Part shown: positions 13,966 through 26,400 of the stretch, piece after piece | How positions within the stretch are numbered: position 1 is the stretch's first letter | How the letters are laid out: every line of letters starts with the position of its first letter | Origin: Aphis gossypii | Lineage: Eukaryota > Arthropoda > Insecta > Hemiptera > Aphididae | NCBI RefSeq assembly: GCF_020184175.1 | Contig: NC_065530.1 | Location: 60,303,260 to 60,367,259, forward strand | Direction of reading: 5' to 3' | DNA length: 64,000 nucleotides | Translations under genes and position numbers: made by a program | The notes under the pieces: generated by a model | Database searches by the model: none | What the model was told of the DNA's origin: nothing | The model's input: only the letters and a program-made list of their open reading frames with translations

Positions 13966-16430
13966 CGCACACATACTTATATTATAATATAGCTATTTCG
14001 GGGTGTGAGTGTGCTTGTAATGAGGTGGTAAACGCTATCTGAAATAGCTGCACTATCCCATTGCGTGAACTAGCTACGCGTGTGTGATTGGCAGTGCGGC
14101 ATAGATGTTGCATCCGACCGCGATGTGGTCGATCGTATATTGCGTAAAACTCACCAAAGATATTTATAATTTTCTAATAGAAAATATTTTGTACGACATT
14201 TGATTGTTCGGCGATAATATGATTGGTGGTTGCATTTGCAGTATGATGCTTGCTCAAAACTCCGAATACGTTATAATATCGTTAATTCTTCGATAGATCT
14301 GTCATCTGTGTCTACAATCTGTAGATTTCTTAAAATAAATAATATTATTGATAACAATAAGTATAAACTTCTAAAGGTAACTCTCACAGTTGAGACGCAT
14401 CTTTAATCGAACGAACTTGAAATTAATTGTATAGTCTCTGTGTGACAATTTTTAGATTGGAAGGGTTAGCGTGAAAATATTGATCTTTGATTGGCAAACT
14501 CTCTGATTATGAACTTCAGCAATTCCATCTCTTGAAATAAACTATAGAACTTTGAAGTATGATATGGGGGCATATATCGATTAAAACGTTATTATTTTGA
14601 ATGGCTACTGATGAGCAATTATATGTTATTCAGGAGAATTTGCAAATAAGCCGTTTGAAAATTATTGATAGGTGAGTCAAATACACTTAGACCACCCATG
14701 TAGCTCTAAACTGCAAAAATATATAATATTAAAAGATGCGTTTTCTTACCAAGACCATATTTTTCACAATTCATCATTGAAATTGAAATACGATGTATTT
14801 TTTTTTAAAATTATTTTGCAGTTATTATACTCGTATTTTATACTGGCACAGAAGTCTTCGATTTTTTTTAATTGCTTTCGCAAAAAATTAAACATTTTAC
14901 ACATGGTAGATATTGGCAAGTATACCGTTTTGTTCCAATTGAAATATTTGTTTTTTTGAAGAAAAATTTGATCATTCTAGTATGCTGCTTTGAAATTGTA
15001 TGATATTTTTAATATTGCAGTGAAAAACAAACGTGGTTAAGATTAGATATAATATGATTGTAACCAAGTATGCGGTTACTGGTTGTAATTAGGTGTATGG
15101 TCGAAACCAAGTATATAGATATTGTTAATTAATTTTACACAATATTATAAATATTAAAATATCATACGATTTCAAAAAAGGATGCACACAATTTCAATTT
15201 ACAAAATCAGAGACTAATTAAGTATGGATGTCCGTAAAATAATGAAAATATTAAATTCTAATTATTTTGATTAGTTATGGGAATGGATTTAATGAGAAAA
15301 TGGGGAGATCGCAAATTTATGCAAACAATTTAGTATCATTTGTAATTAGTTTTAAAGTTATAGGATATATGGGTGGGCTAACTGTCTTCACGTACGTCGG
15401 TGGACCCGTCATCAACGTCTGCGTCAATGTCACTGCGTATACTATTATTTTACATTCACACGCATCATCGTAATAATAATTATCATAATTTGATAATATT
15501 ATTGTATATGGGTGGCTCAAGCATAGACATCATGTTGTTAGTTTTGAATGTTTATGAGTCAAGTGCTTTCCGTAGAAATTGTATTTTTGCTCGCAAATAT
15601 TAGATTTTAGTACAATATTGTATGACTGATAGTACAAGTACCTAACTTAAGCAATACTTATTAGGTCGTATTTATTTCGTTTATATTTTCTGTGTGCGGC
15701 TATAAGTCACCTGTACATATAAAAATGAGTACATATAATATATTATAATATGCATAATATATTAGTTTTGTACACACATGGTTTGCTATTATGTTTTAGA
15801 TGTTTTTACAGGTTTATTGCACTATCTGCACCGTAATGTGATGGCTTTGCAACAACATATACAATATAGATATACAGCATCAAAGTAAAAATAAAATTTA
15901 ACGATAATAGTGTAAAACCGCAACACACAAACACAAGTAACAGCACATATATATTGTAAAGGTACATACTCAAACCATAAAAATTAATAATAAAGATAAT
16001 ATAATATATTGTTACAATAATTGTAAAAAATAAAAAAAAAGTTCTGGCGATAATCTACCCGAAGCCGGTTTACAAAACGTGCGTTATCGACGCCGTCTCT
16101 CCATTAACGTCTAACGATATTTTAGGTACCCACCACGTACATTTATATAGGTATGTATATATTATTTTATTATCGTAATACCACACAGTTCGCTTGAATA
16201 ATATGATGTATATCATTCAGTAATAGTTTACGATGGATTTAATTTAAGATAGTGATTTTTTATACATCAAACACTAGTCATCACGTGAAATCCGAGTATA
16301 AGACTGAATTTTCTCATTTTTTTCAAAAATGCTATCAAGGTCCCAAGACTACGACTTAATACCTACACAAAAAGACATATATCGTATAATATATTTCAAT
16401 ATTTATACAATAAAAGAAGTATAATATGTA
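13966..16430. other. AT-rich non-coding DNA
   Basis: No gene is identified. A GC-richer patch at 15380-15470 has one minus-strand frame with acidic residues (Ser-Asp-Ile-Asp-Ala-Asp type), 18 codons long, that lacks convincing splice sites. Another GC patch at 16045-16115 has a short open minus-strand frame. The remainder is AT-rich with no structure I can name. Confidence 0.5.
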
Positions 16431-16900
16431 TTTATAAAAATTTCGTGATTTTGAGGTATTTTGTCATAATTTTAACTTCAAATTCATGCAAAAATAAATT
16501 GATTTAAAAATTTAAAATAATTGTAAACGCGTAACGAAAATCAAAAGTATTTTAAAAATGATGTGATTTTTAGAAAATGATTCTATAAACTTTTTATTAA
16601 AATATCAAGTTTCTATAGTATAGTTTTCAAGTTTAACCAATAGTCAAAATTTGAGTTTAGTAAAAAATTAAATTTTCGTAAAAATTATCGATTTTTCTTC
16701 ATTTTTGTTTGTTTTTTTTGTAGTTAATTAAAAAAAATACTGGTAAATTAATGTGTCTTCTCTAAAGTACAAACTAAATCCAATTTTTTATTTGAATCAC
16801 CCTCAAAGTTTAAAATAGAAATATTTTTTAGACTACTTATCGTATATATACAAAAAACACATTATTGGTAAAACCAACACATTCATGGTTCCGCTTAGAA
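16430..16900. repeat. Probable degenerate interspersed repeat
   Basis: The stretch changes texture from TA-palindromic DNA to long A/T runs with phrases such as aaaatttaaaataattgtaaacgcg and tttgaatcaccctcaaag. I associate this texture with the common interspersed repeats and DNA-transposon interiors of aphid genomes. A similar texture recurs at about 61400-61900. I cannot find terminal inverted repeats, target duplications or a transposase frame. The call is pattern recognition only and the boundaries are approximate. Confidence 0.3.
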
Positions 16901-17029
16901 TTTAAAAAGTAAAAATATATTTTAACACCCTATTAATGACTAAATCTGATGTAAAAAATGTAATGTGGATATAACATATTATAATATAGGCTTGTTATTA
17001 ATTTATTCGTATCTGTGTATCAGAGCATC

Positions 17030-17095
17030 ATGAAAACTCCACCTGCAAAGACTTGGTCGAGCAAGTGGAATAATTGGATGCGAAATAAGCGATAA
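17030..17095 (+). CDS. Small ORF, 21 codons (weak candidate)
   Basis: An ATG at 17030 opens a 21-codon frame ending at TAA (17093-17095). The peptide is basic and Trp-rich, with Thr-Trp-Ser-Ser-Lys-Trp-Asn-Asn-Trp near the middle. A CAG at 17021-17023 directly precedes the segment and could be a splice acceptor, which would make it a terminal exon. Local composition is less AT-rich than the surroundings. No family is recognised and chance is the default explanation. Confidence 0.1.
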   Translation: MKTPPAKTWSSKWNNWMRNKR

Positions 17096-20000
17096 TAACA
17101 ATAAGAAAAACTAGAAATAATATAATAGTAGATCCGAGACCCACATATTATTTTTACGTATAACACTTACGCTTACAATGGTAAAAATAATATACAGCTC
17201 CATAATATTATCACCTATGGTGCTATATAATATGAGAATTCTGTAAACGATAATAAATTAATATGTATAACGAGTCAAATCTTAAATGAAACAATGACAT
17301 TTTTTTACGAATTGGACACACTTGACTAACCCATTAGGCGTGGATATACGTTATGTTCAATGGCTAAGGATTTATCACCTATATTATGTGTAGCAGGTGA
17401 TGAATGATATCTGCAGGCTAACAATAAGTCACAGTCTAACCTAATGTTATCAAACGATATAAACATAACTGACTCAACCTAGTCTAATGGACCTGACTCA
17501 ACTCTCGCAACAAATCCAAACTAAAACAATGTTATCTTTTACTTTTTTTAAACTAAATTATTTATATAATACGACTTAAAAACTCCTCATTGGTTAGTTT
17601 ACTATAGCTGGTAATGGATGTGTTAATTCAACGATAAATCATTGCATACGTAAAATAACTTTGAACCATTGAAGGCACAAAGTATGACGAATCTTGTCAG
17701 TAAGCCTTAGGTATTAAAATTAAAAATGCCATACATTTTTATTACAAAATCGGTATTAATTATTGTAATATATTTTAAAGTTTTTAAAAAAGATTTTCCT
17801 ATTAACTGTTTCTTCATTTAGCAATCAATCTAAACGACGTTGCTTTATTTCCGAAGTCATCGTTTTTAGAATGCTTTGTTTATACTTACGTAGGTAATAA
17901 GCATATCACTATAGACATTTTTATTTTATTTTATTTGAAAAATGATATATTTAAATTTTAAATAAATATTTGGTACTTCTATACATAAATTATGCACTTA
18001 ACGCTGTAATAATCGCGAAATGCATATTATGCTTGTTTAATGTTTATATTATAATATTTTGTCGGCCGACGTCAGATTTCTACTAAATAAGGGCAAACGA
18101 TTTCTCAGCAGTATTTATACAGACGGGAAAACGTCCGTCAAACGATAAACGTCGTGTGCATCCTTTTATACATACGTATTATTATTATAATATACATAGG
18201 CGTTACTAAATACCTCTTCTTTACAATATTAAGTGCGAAGACATCTGTATTATAAAATACACGTAAACTTCAGACGATATTTCCTGAATAACCTTTTGAA
18301 CGGTAAAACCTACTCTTTAACTCTTTTATCCCAAGTCCTTTACCAAATTCCTTGTCAGTTGTCATTCTACACGCCATATATTTGTTCAATTTTATAATTT
18401 TATTTTGCTAATTATTATTAAACATTTTCATTGTTATAATTTATGTCGTTAAATAATTTGTACCTTTCTTTTGCATTTTTATACATTTTCTTTATTTTAG
18501 TACACAGAGTAATTAATTTTATTAATTTTAATTGTATTACCAACATCTTATAATTTAAAACTTAGAGAATAATTTTACTACTTATTTTATTATTTCTGTG
18601 CGCCATCCTATAAGTTGATAATTTTCATGTTTTCACATTTAGTCGATATTATATATAATAAATAAATACAATTAAATATTACATTATAAAAATTGACATT
18701 ATATACGGATTAGAGTTTGGCGAATAATTTTTTAAAAAAAATTTTATGATTTTACGTTTTACGATATTATTTTATTTACTATTATTACTGTGGTAGCCTA
18801 ATAAACTTAAAAGAGCTGTTAAAAATGCGTTTATACCTATATAATAATTATTTACATTATTTGTTCGTAAGTCATAACCATAAATACAATTCTAAACTTT
18901 CACATGGTATAATTTTAAATTAAATAGCTGTATATTCAGCATAAATTAACTAAATTATGAAATGTAGGTAATAATATACAAAAACTCATTTTAGCCACAA
19001 TTAACCTAACATATGGAAAAAAAATGATAATGGCTCTTCGCTGCTATGGTTTTCACCAATGATCTTAGAGTTATTTATTCTTAAAAACCATCTTGTTAAT
19101 TGTAATTATAATTATTATGAAGTGCACGAAAAATGGTTTCTTATAATGCAAGTTTTTTATTTTTTAAATAAAACGTGTAGTCACTAACAAATAGTAACTC
19201 GGCACTCTGATGAATGTTCTACTGAACGGTTGTTTTTTTTAGGACACTCGTTTTCGAGAATATCACACCCGATGATAATTATAGCTGTATAGGACAATTC
19301 ATAAATGAATCAATATAATATATATAATGCCACCAATATAAAATGTTATTATATTTGCAGAGCACCACGGAGAAAGGAAAAAAAGTTGCGATATCGACGA
19401 AATCCGGTCGTTTATATACTATATATACCTATTATAGCTACATGTCGTAAACAATGAGGAAATGTTGAATTGGCGACACACACACACATACACACAAAAA
19501 TATATAAAATGTATAACGTATACACGACGGAATAATAATACTAATAATAGTGATTTCGACGTGATGGCATTCGCGGCCGGTTGTATAGGTTATATACACA
19601 CGAGTAGTATACTAAAACTTCTAACTGCGGTACGACAATTTTTTTAATTCTTTTATTTTTCGATGTTTGAAATTACACGTTGCACGTAGGTACATACAGT
19701 CGTATAATAATGTATTGGATCGAGGCCAATATAGAGTATTATCATTTTTTCGTATCGCAATGGCTGCAGGTACACCTCCACCTATAATCAGTATATTTAT
19801 ATATTATTATATTATATTACATTATACACATTTTATTATGCACTTGGCTCTCACGGCGACTATGTGTATATACCTATATAGATATACGTGTGACAAATTA
19901 TTCCGGAGATGCGTCCGAAGACACGTCGGGCAAGCAAATTTTCGGCCGCGCCTCCCGCATTTGTTTAGGATTATATATTATTTTATTGTCCTCATATGCG

Positions 20001-20297
20001 AATCGGCGCCGACGAAGACGAGACTCATAATAATATAATACTGCTGCGTTGTATAGATATAATATGTATAATATGGACATAACATTGTTTTACCGTTTAT
20101 CTCCACTTGTCGTAAATTTACCTACTATAGATTCTCCAGAATACGTTTGTAAAACTGTTATGGGGCTTAATTTTAAAATTTTGAAAAAAAAATGATATTC
20201 ATTTAGAACTTAAAAGATGAAGACTTAATTTAGGGGAACTTGGAACAGTTTCATGAACAAGGGAATGAGAGATATACCTCAAGCGTCAAGTGTTTGA
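17096..20297. other. AT-rich non-coding DNA
   Basis: No gene is recognised. The part from 17700 to 19200 is extremely AT-rich with no long open frame on either strand. A CG-containing patch at 18060-18180 and a (CA)n run at 19480-19497 are the only local features. Short frames at 19462-20080 overlap on both strands and appear to be non-coding. Confidence 0.55.
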
Positions 20298-20816
20298 ACT
20301 ATACCAACTGTTAAAAATGTTAACTATACTAAACATTTTTTTCCAGAAACAAAAAACAAGTTTTGTGACAAAATAAATAAATTAATAGACGTGTGTAAAT
20401 TTTTAGACATTTCATTTATAAAATTAATAAAAAAAAACTCGGTGTGCCATAACCAATTCATTAAAATTAGCAATCGAAATGAAAAAAAAAGTAAAATATG
20501 CAAAATAAAGTACAATATAATAAATTATAGGAAACAGAAAACAAACGACCGATTCTTGATGTATAATGTGATCGAATGGTTTCCGGTGATGATGCCAAAA
20601 AAAAAAACTGCGAGAATTAATTATGTAAATACTCGCACGTGTACAAATGAAACTTATACAACAATACGATGTTTAACGTGTTTCGCAGTTTGTTGTATGT
20701 ATTTTGTATATAATAAAATTAATGTGGTTGTATTTAAAAGAAGTTTGGCGTATATTATCCTCGTTGAACTGAAGTGTGTATTACTCAAAACGCGTTGTAT
20801 TATAATATCGCATTGA
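20298..20816 (+). CDS. Orphan open reading frame, 172 codons, uncertain
   Basis: One frame is open from the TGA at 20295 to the TGA at 20814-20816, which is long for DNA this AT-rich. The first ATG is at 20559, leaving 85 codons. A good acceptor-like sequence (TTTTTTTCCAG, ending at 20346) lies just inside the 5' end, so the frame could be a spliced exon read from 20347. The upstream half is Lys/Asn/Ile-rich and the downstream half has several Cys. I recognise no domain, signal peptide or catalytic motif. Alternatives are a decayed transposon reading frame or chance, helped by local A-richness on this strand, which favours AAA and AAT over stops. Confidence 0.15.
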   Translation, partial: TIPTVKNVNYTKHFFPETKNKFCDKINKLIDVCKFLDISFIKLIKKNSVCHNQFIKISNRNEKKSKICKIKYNIINYRKQKTNDRFLMYNVIEWFPVMMPKKKTARINYVNTRTCTNETYTTIRCLTCFAVCCMYFVYNKINVVVFKRSLAYIILVELKCVLLKTRCIIISH

Positions 20817-21150
20817 AATGTATAATAGTATTTACCATCGTACATCATAATATAACTATGTCGTCTAAGTCGAGACTCGAGTCTCAACAAATCGCATCTA
20901 AAATGGATCAGAAATCAATTCGACTCTTGTATATGTCTTTTGACTTTTAAACATATATATCTAAAAATGTCAACTCGTATAACTTCAAGAGACGGGAAAA
21001 GGGCTAGCTTTTATTCGAGTTATCCTCAACTGACTACACCCGCAGTGTTAAAATATTAAAATATCGCTGCGCGCTATTGAGTTTGACGAACCCGAGGATT
21101 TATATTATGTTCAATGAGGCGCGGCAGGTCATCCTGGGTACCCATATAGA

Positions 21151-22313
21151 TTAAAAAAAAAATGTACGCGAGACTAAAGACATGGCGACGAATAACGCAC
21201 ACAAGTAACATACATAATACGGCGTAAGAAGGCGATGCGGTTAATATTAATGTGTGTAATTAGTGTGATAAAAATCGTTTAGGCCTCCGTCGTACTCGCT
21301 CGTCGTGTACTCGATTTAGGTATACGCCGTGTATGTACACGCGAGAATGATAGATAATAGACGTTTTTAACCCGAACAGAGCCGCTGCCACCGCGGTCGA
21401 TCAATCACAGCTACTTAAGCCCGCCACTGTATATTGTAACATACTTCACCGTCGTCGTCGTCGTCGTCGTCTTCTTCGGTGCGGTGTTGCACTACAACAC
21501 TATAGCACGTGACCCGGCGCGGCGTGTCAAAATCTCTACTACAGGCCAAAGATAATAGGAGAACGGTTGTCGGACGACGAGTATAAGAGAAGACGGAGAA
21601 GAGGAAAAAGTCATTTGGGCGAAGAAAATATAATATTATATAAGTCGTTTGAGCCGTTTGTCTCTTCCCGTCTCTCTCTCTCTCTCTGTCTTTTCTATCA
21701 ATCTCCTCTCAATACCTTCGTGTTCTGTGCGTGCGTGTGTCGATAAATTATAATTGGGCGCGTGTACGTGTGGTCCGACGATGAAGTGTTTGCGTGTGTG
21801 AGAGAAAGATAGTGAAAAAAAAACAGAATAAACCGTTGTCGACGGCGGTCGCTGTCGGAGCAGGAGCTGTTGCGTGGAGCGTGCCGGCTGAGCTCGCGAC
21901 AAAACCGACTTACGCGTTATTGTTATTTATTATATATACATATATAATATGGCTCGAGGCCGAAGCGAGAACCGAACTGGACAACAATAATAATATCATA
22001 TCCGATGACACACTCACACACACATACACTCGCGCGGTGTATACACTATACTCTGTATACGAACGCGATACGGTCCGATTTATGCGTCAATTTTTTAATT
22101 TTTTTCCCGTCCATTCTTTTTTTATCCCGGTCGATATTATTATATATATATATATATTGTCATTATTATTATATTGTACCAAATGCGCCATATCGGCACG
22201 TGCTCGCCGGCCGTCGTGGACCCTATTGAATCGGATACGAAACTATATACCTAATAATAATATATAATACATATTATAGGTACAGGAGACGACGACTCGA
22301 CGGATAAAAATTA
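21151..22313. repeat. Tandem duplication, copy 1 (1163 bp)
   Basis: This is the first copy of a head-to-tail duplication; the second follows without a gap. Each copy begins with TTA plus a poly(A) run (A10 at 21153-21162) followed by TGTACGCG. The unit is GC-richer than its surroundings. It contains (GTC)7 at 21451-21471, a purine-rich stretch (21587-21610), TATATAAG at 21637-21644, a (TC)n tract at 21671-21687 and a TA microsatellite at about 22140-22157. A 157-codon frame (21794-22267) is open here, starting at GTG, but is broken in copy 2. Unequal exchange or slippage between poly(A) tracts is the likely origin; an assembly artefact from two haplotypes is the main alternative. Confidence 0.95.
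21637..21687 (+). promoter_or_regulatory. Promoter-like TATA box plus (TC)n/GAGA tract, copy 1
   Basis: TATATAAG at 21637-21644 matches the metazoan TATA consensus. It is followed about 27 bases later by a (TC)8 tract at 21671-21687, equivalent to GAGA on the other strand, a common element of insect promoters. Downstream DNA at 21700-21800 is rich in GTGTGCG words. No transcript evidence is available and no coding exon follows. AT-rich DNA produces TATA-like words often, so this stays tentative. Confidence 0.25.
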
Positions 22314-23472
22314 TTAAAAAAAAAATGTACGCGAGACTAAAGACATGGCGACGAATAACGCACACAAGTAACATACATAATACGGCGTAAGAAGGCGATG
22401 CGGTTAATATTAATGTGTGTAATTAGTGTGATAAAAATCGTTTAGGCCTCCGTCGTACTCGCTCGTCGTGTACTCGATTTAGGTATACGCCGTGTATGTA
22501 CACGCGAGAATGATAGATAATAGACGTTTTTAACCCGAACAGAGCCGCTGCCACCGCGGTCGATCAATCACAGCTACTTAAGCCCGCCACTGTATATTGT
22601 AACATACTTCACAGTCGTCGTCGTCGTTGTCTTCTTCGGTGCGGTGTTGCACTACAACACTATAGCACGTGACCCGGCGCGGCGTGTCAAAATCTCTACT
22701 GCAGGCCAAAGATAATAGGAGAACGGTTGTCGGACGACGAGTATAAGAGAAGACGGAGAAGAGGGAAAAGTCATTTGGGCGAAGAAAATATAATATTATA
22801 TAAGTCGTTTGAGCCGTTTGTCTCTCCCCGTCTCTCTCTCTCTCTGTCTTTTCTATCAATCTCCTCTCAATACCTTCGTGTTCTGTGCGTGCGTGTGTCG
22901 ATAAATTATAATTGGGCGCGTGTACGTGTGGTCCGACGATGAAGTGTTTGCGTGTGTGAGAGAAAGATAGTGAAAAAAAAAACAGAATAAACCGTTGTCG
23001 ACGGCGGTCGCTGTCGGAGCAGGAGCTGTTGCGTGGAGCGTGCCGGCTGAGCTCGCGACAAAACCGACTTACGCGTTATTGTTATTTATTATATATACAT
23101 ATATAATATGGCTCGAGGCCGAAGCGAGAACCGAACTGGACAACAATAATAATATCATATCCGATGACACACTCACACACACATACACGCGCGCGGTGTA
23201 GACACTATACTCTGTATACGAACGCGATACGGTCCGATTTATGCGTCAATTTTTTAATTTTTTTCCCGTCCATTCTTTTTTTATCCCGGTCGATATTATT
23301 ATATATATATATATATTGTCATTATTATTATATTGTACCAAATGCGCCATATCGGCACGTGCTCGCCGGCCGTCGTGGACCCTATTGAATCGGATACGAA
23401 ACTATATACCTAATAATAATATATAATACATATTATAGGTACAGGAGACGACGACTCGACGGATAAAAATTA
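22314..23472. repeat. Tandem duplication, copy 2 (1159 bp)
   Basis: This second copy aligns to copy 1 along its full length. I count about seven substitutions and three small indels: one GTC unit fewer, one TC unit fewer, and one extra A in the run before ACAGAATAAACC. These indels account for the 4-bp length difference. Two changes matter for coding: the extra A shifts the frame that is open in copy 1, and a T-to-G change turns TAT into TAG at about 23200. The copy ends at a longer poly(A) run (A12, 23475-23486) followed by unrelated DNA. Confidence 0.95.
22797..22845 (+). promoter_or_regulatory. Promoter-like TATA box plus (TC)n/GAGA tract, copy 2
   Basis: This is the duplicate of the cluster in copy 1: TATATAAG at 22797-22804 and a (TC)n tract, one unit shorter, at 22831-22845. 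Spacing is preserved. If the first is a real start site, the duplication gave the locus two nearly identical ones. Confidence 0.25.
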
Positions 23473-23486
23473 TTAAAAAAAAAAAA

Positions 23487-26400
23487 TCTATCTACTTTTC
23501 CTCCCGCGGAGACTGCAGCTTATACCTGTAATGTGTCCCCGACAGCAGACGTGATTTCGTCTATCGCATACCGTCGCGTACATCATGTCCTTTATAAGTT
23601 TTTATCATTACTATTGTTATCGTTATTGTTATTACTATTATATTATTACTGTATGTTCATTTCGACTGCATCGCGACGTTATTTTTCACACATATATTTT
23701 TATACATACCTCCTCGGTTGGCCTAGTTTTTCTCACGGGTTTTCCACATATTCTATAGGTACAAGGTAGCAACATTATTGGTATGGAAAAAAAATTATAA
23801 ACATATATATATACATAAAATAGATTTACGCGTTTGGAGAAATCTTTTTTTTTCCATACGAAATTCACACGACAAAAGGTCGTTGGGCTCGATTCCCGTA
23901 ACTATTATACCTATACATACAAAAATAACACATATACGAGTGTACACGAGTGTGTGACACATATATATACTTCAATATACCGATTTAAATATTTGTAAAA
24001 AAAATAAAGCATTCGTTCATAAAAGTATAAGTGGTGCAGTATATACCTACGACTCGAACTTCCGGTCAACGTTTTGTACGCTAGTCGACAAAATCATTAT
24101 ATATCATAATACGTGTAACATGTTCACATTTTACATTGTACAATGTATATGTATTCATATATTGAAAATGATTCCATTGTCAAAAACAATAACATAATAA
24201 TATAAACATAAGTATAGGTATAGAAATAAGTTAAAATTAATTGGTCCAAGGAAATATTTACAGTTTGAAAGGTTTTTAAGTCAGATGTTGCTTATTATAA
24301 AATTAAGGATATAAATTCAACTATTTATGAAGAAGAGTTACAATTATCATTATTATAAATTAAAATAAATATATTATTGTTCTGTATAATAACTTAACAT
24401 TTTAATATATAAATAAATCTATATTTAAACGGAATCGTATTTAGAAAAAAATATGTTAGTCTATAAAAAAAGTTACAACTATTATTCAAAAATCAGTTTT
24501 TTTTGGTTGGTTTAAAATTATTTGTAAGTACAATTGGTCCAATTGGTTATTTTTTATCACCTTTATTAACAATGTTTTCTTTATTAAATTGAATTGTGGA
24601 AATTTTTGAAAATCTTATACCTAAGCTTAATAAAATAATTATAGAATATAGAATTTGTTATAAATAGTATAATCAATTATTATTACCTACTGTATAATTC
24701 TAACAAAATAATTGAGGATAGTATATTATGTTTAAAAAAAGCAGATTTCAAAAAAAAATATTAATTATTTTCCCAGAGAAAAATATTCAAAATAAACACA
24801 ACTATTAAGTATGGTACAAGTATAGAACATACTGGTATCATTTTGTTATAATATATCGGCATATGTTTATTAATCTAGTTTTAATTTTAGTATAAATAAG
24901 ATAACAATATTTAATTCGTTTTAACGTGCATATATATTTGATATATTACATACATTTGTATATAGTCTACATGCTTATATACGTATAATGTATATTTATT
25001 TAATAATTTGTTCGATTGCATTCAAACGTTAGCGTACAAACGCTGCTGCAATAACCTCTGTACGAGGTATAATGTGAGTACGGTTTTTCTCACGGGTAGT
25101 TTTTCGTCGTAAATATATGCAGTGTTTATAAACACGTAGATTAAGTATGCGTAAAAGAAAATTAAATGACGCGTTAAACGTTTTAATAGTTGTGTTATAT
25201 AATTTGTTTTATTTTTTCCTTCATATAATTCGCCGTCAGCCGACAGTCGACATCATATAATAAATATTATTGTTTGTACATGCCGAAACAGTTGGCAGAG
25301 GGTAACTCGGACGCTTAAGAAATACGAAAAGTTATTATATTTTATTTTGTCGTTAAATATGTATCCAACTATGGCCGCCCCTGCGAGTACATACGTATAA
25401 TCTCAAACAATAATATACTTGTATAATACGTACATACTGTATACCTAATATAAATTACTAGTTAGTTATTACAGCTGCTATTATAAAGCACATACAATTT
25501 GGTCAAAAGATAGAGACACCAAAAACCAGTTGTTGCTCTGGCCAAGAAACTCCCACGAAACGTGCCGGTTGCATGTCAAAATTGGTTTTCTTCAATTTTT
25601 TTCTTCATTTTTTTCTTTCGTTTTTGTTTTGTTTACGATGGTATACGCTACTAATTGTCGGGTACGCGCACGTACGTTTCGAAACACGCGACCAGAAATC
25701 TCCGAAAAACGCGTCGTTTAATAACTCTCCGTGCACGTCAAAGTCGACGGGGGAATGGAAAATAAAATTACACACGTCTATGTCAGGGGTAGTTATATTG
25801 CAGGATTGTCTGTGATACCTACTACTATCCACCTCGACCGTGAAAACCACGCGTGAATTCAATTAACTTTGAACGTCGGTATAGATGTATACATATAATA
25901 TGCATATATTATATAATAATGTTATATCGCGTTTGTACAATATAATAGTATAATGTCATAATATTGAAAATCTTCATTGTTTGAATGTTACAGTATATAG
26001 GTATGTATATTTATATGATATGTAACATATTATATGGTATCTATATATAGCAGAAAATAAGTATACCTACATATCGCATTCTTCGGAAAACTCGATATTA
26101 GTCTTGTAGTTTTTAAGCATATAGATTTACAGATTTTTCTTTATATTATTCAATTCAAATATATAATACCTACATAGTAAAATAACAAGAATTTTCATCG
26201 ACGAACGAATATTCTTATTAAAAATTTAGGTATACATGATATGTATATTTTATAAATATTATATATATATATAATATATGTATACCATCGGCTATAATGT
26301 TATAACATCATAGTAATACGCAGATCTATGCATATTTTCTATAGTATAGCTTTAACTTGTCACTGTAATAAAAAATTAAACATTTAAATAGTGGTTTTAC

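Noticed and set aside
15380..15470. Minus-strand 18-codon acidic frame (Ser-Asp-Ile-Asp-Ala-Asp type) as an exon
   Set aside because: The acceptor lacks a pyrimidine tract, the donor is weak, and other frames are equally open.
23885..23898. GGGCTCGATTCCCG, similar to a tRNA B box
   Set aside because: No A box at the right distance upstream, and no acceptor, D or anticodon stem can be drawn.
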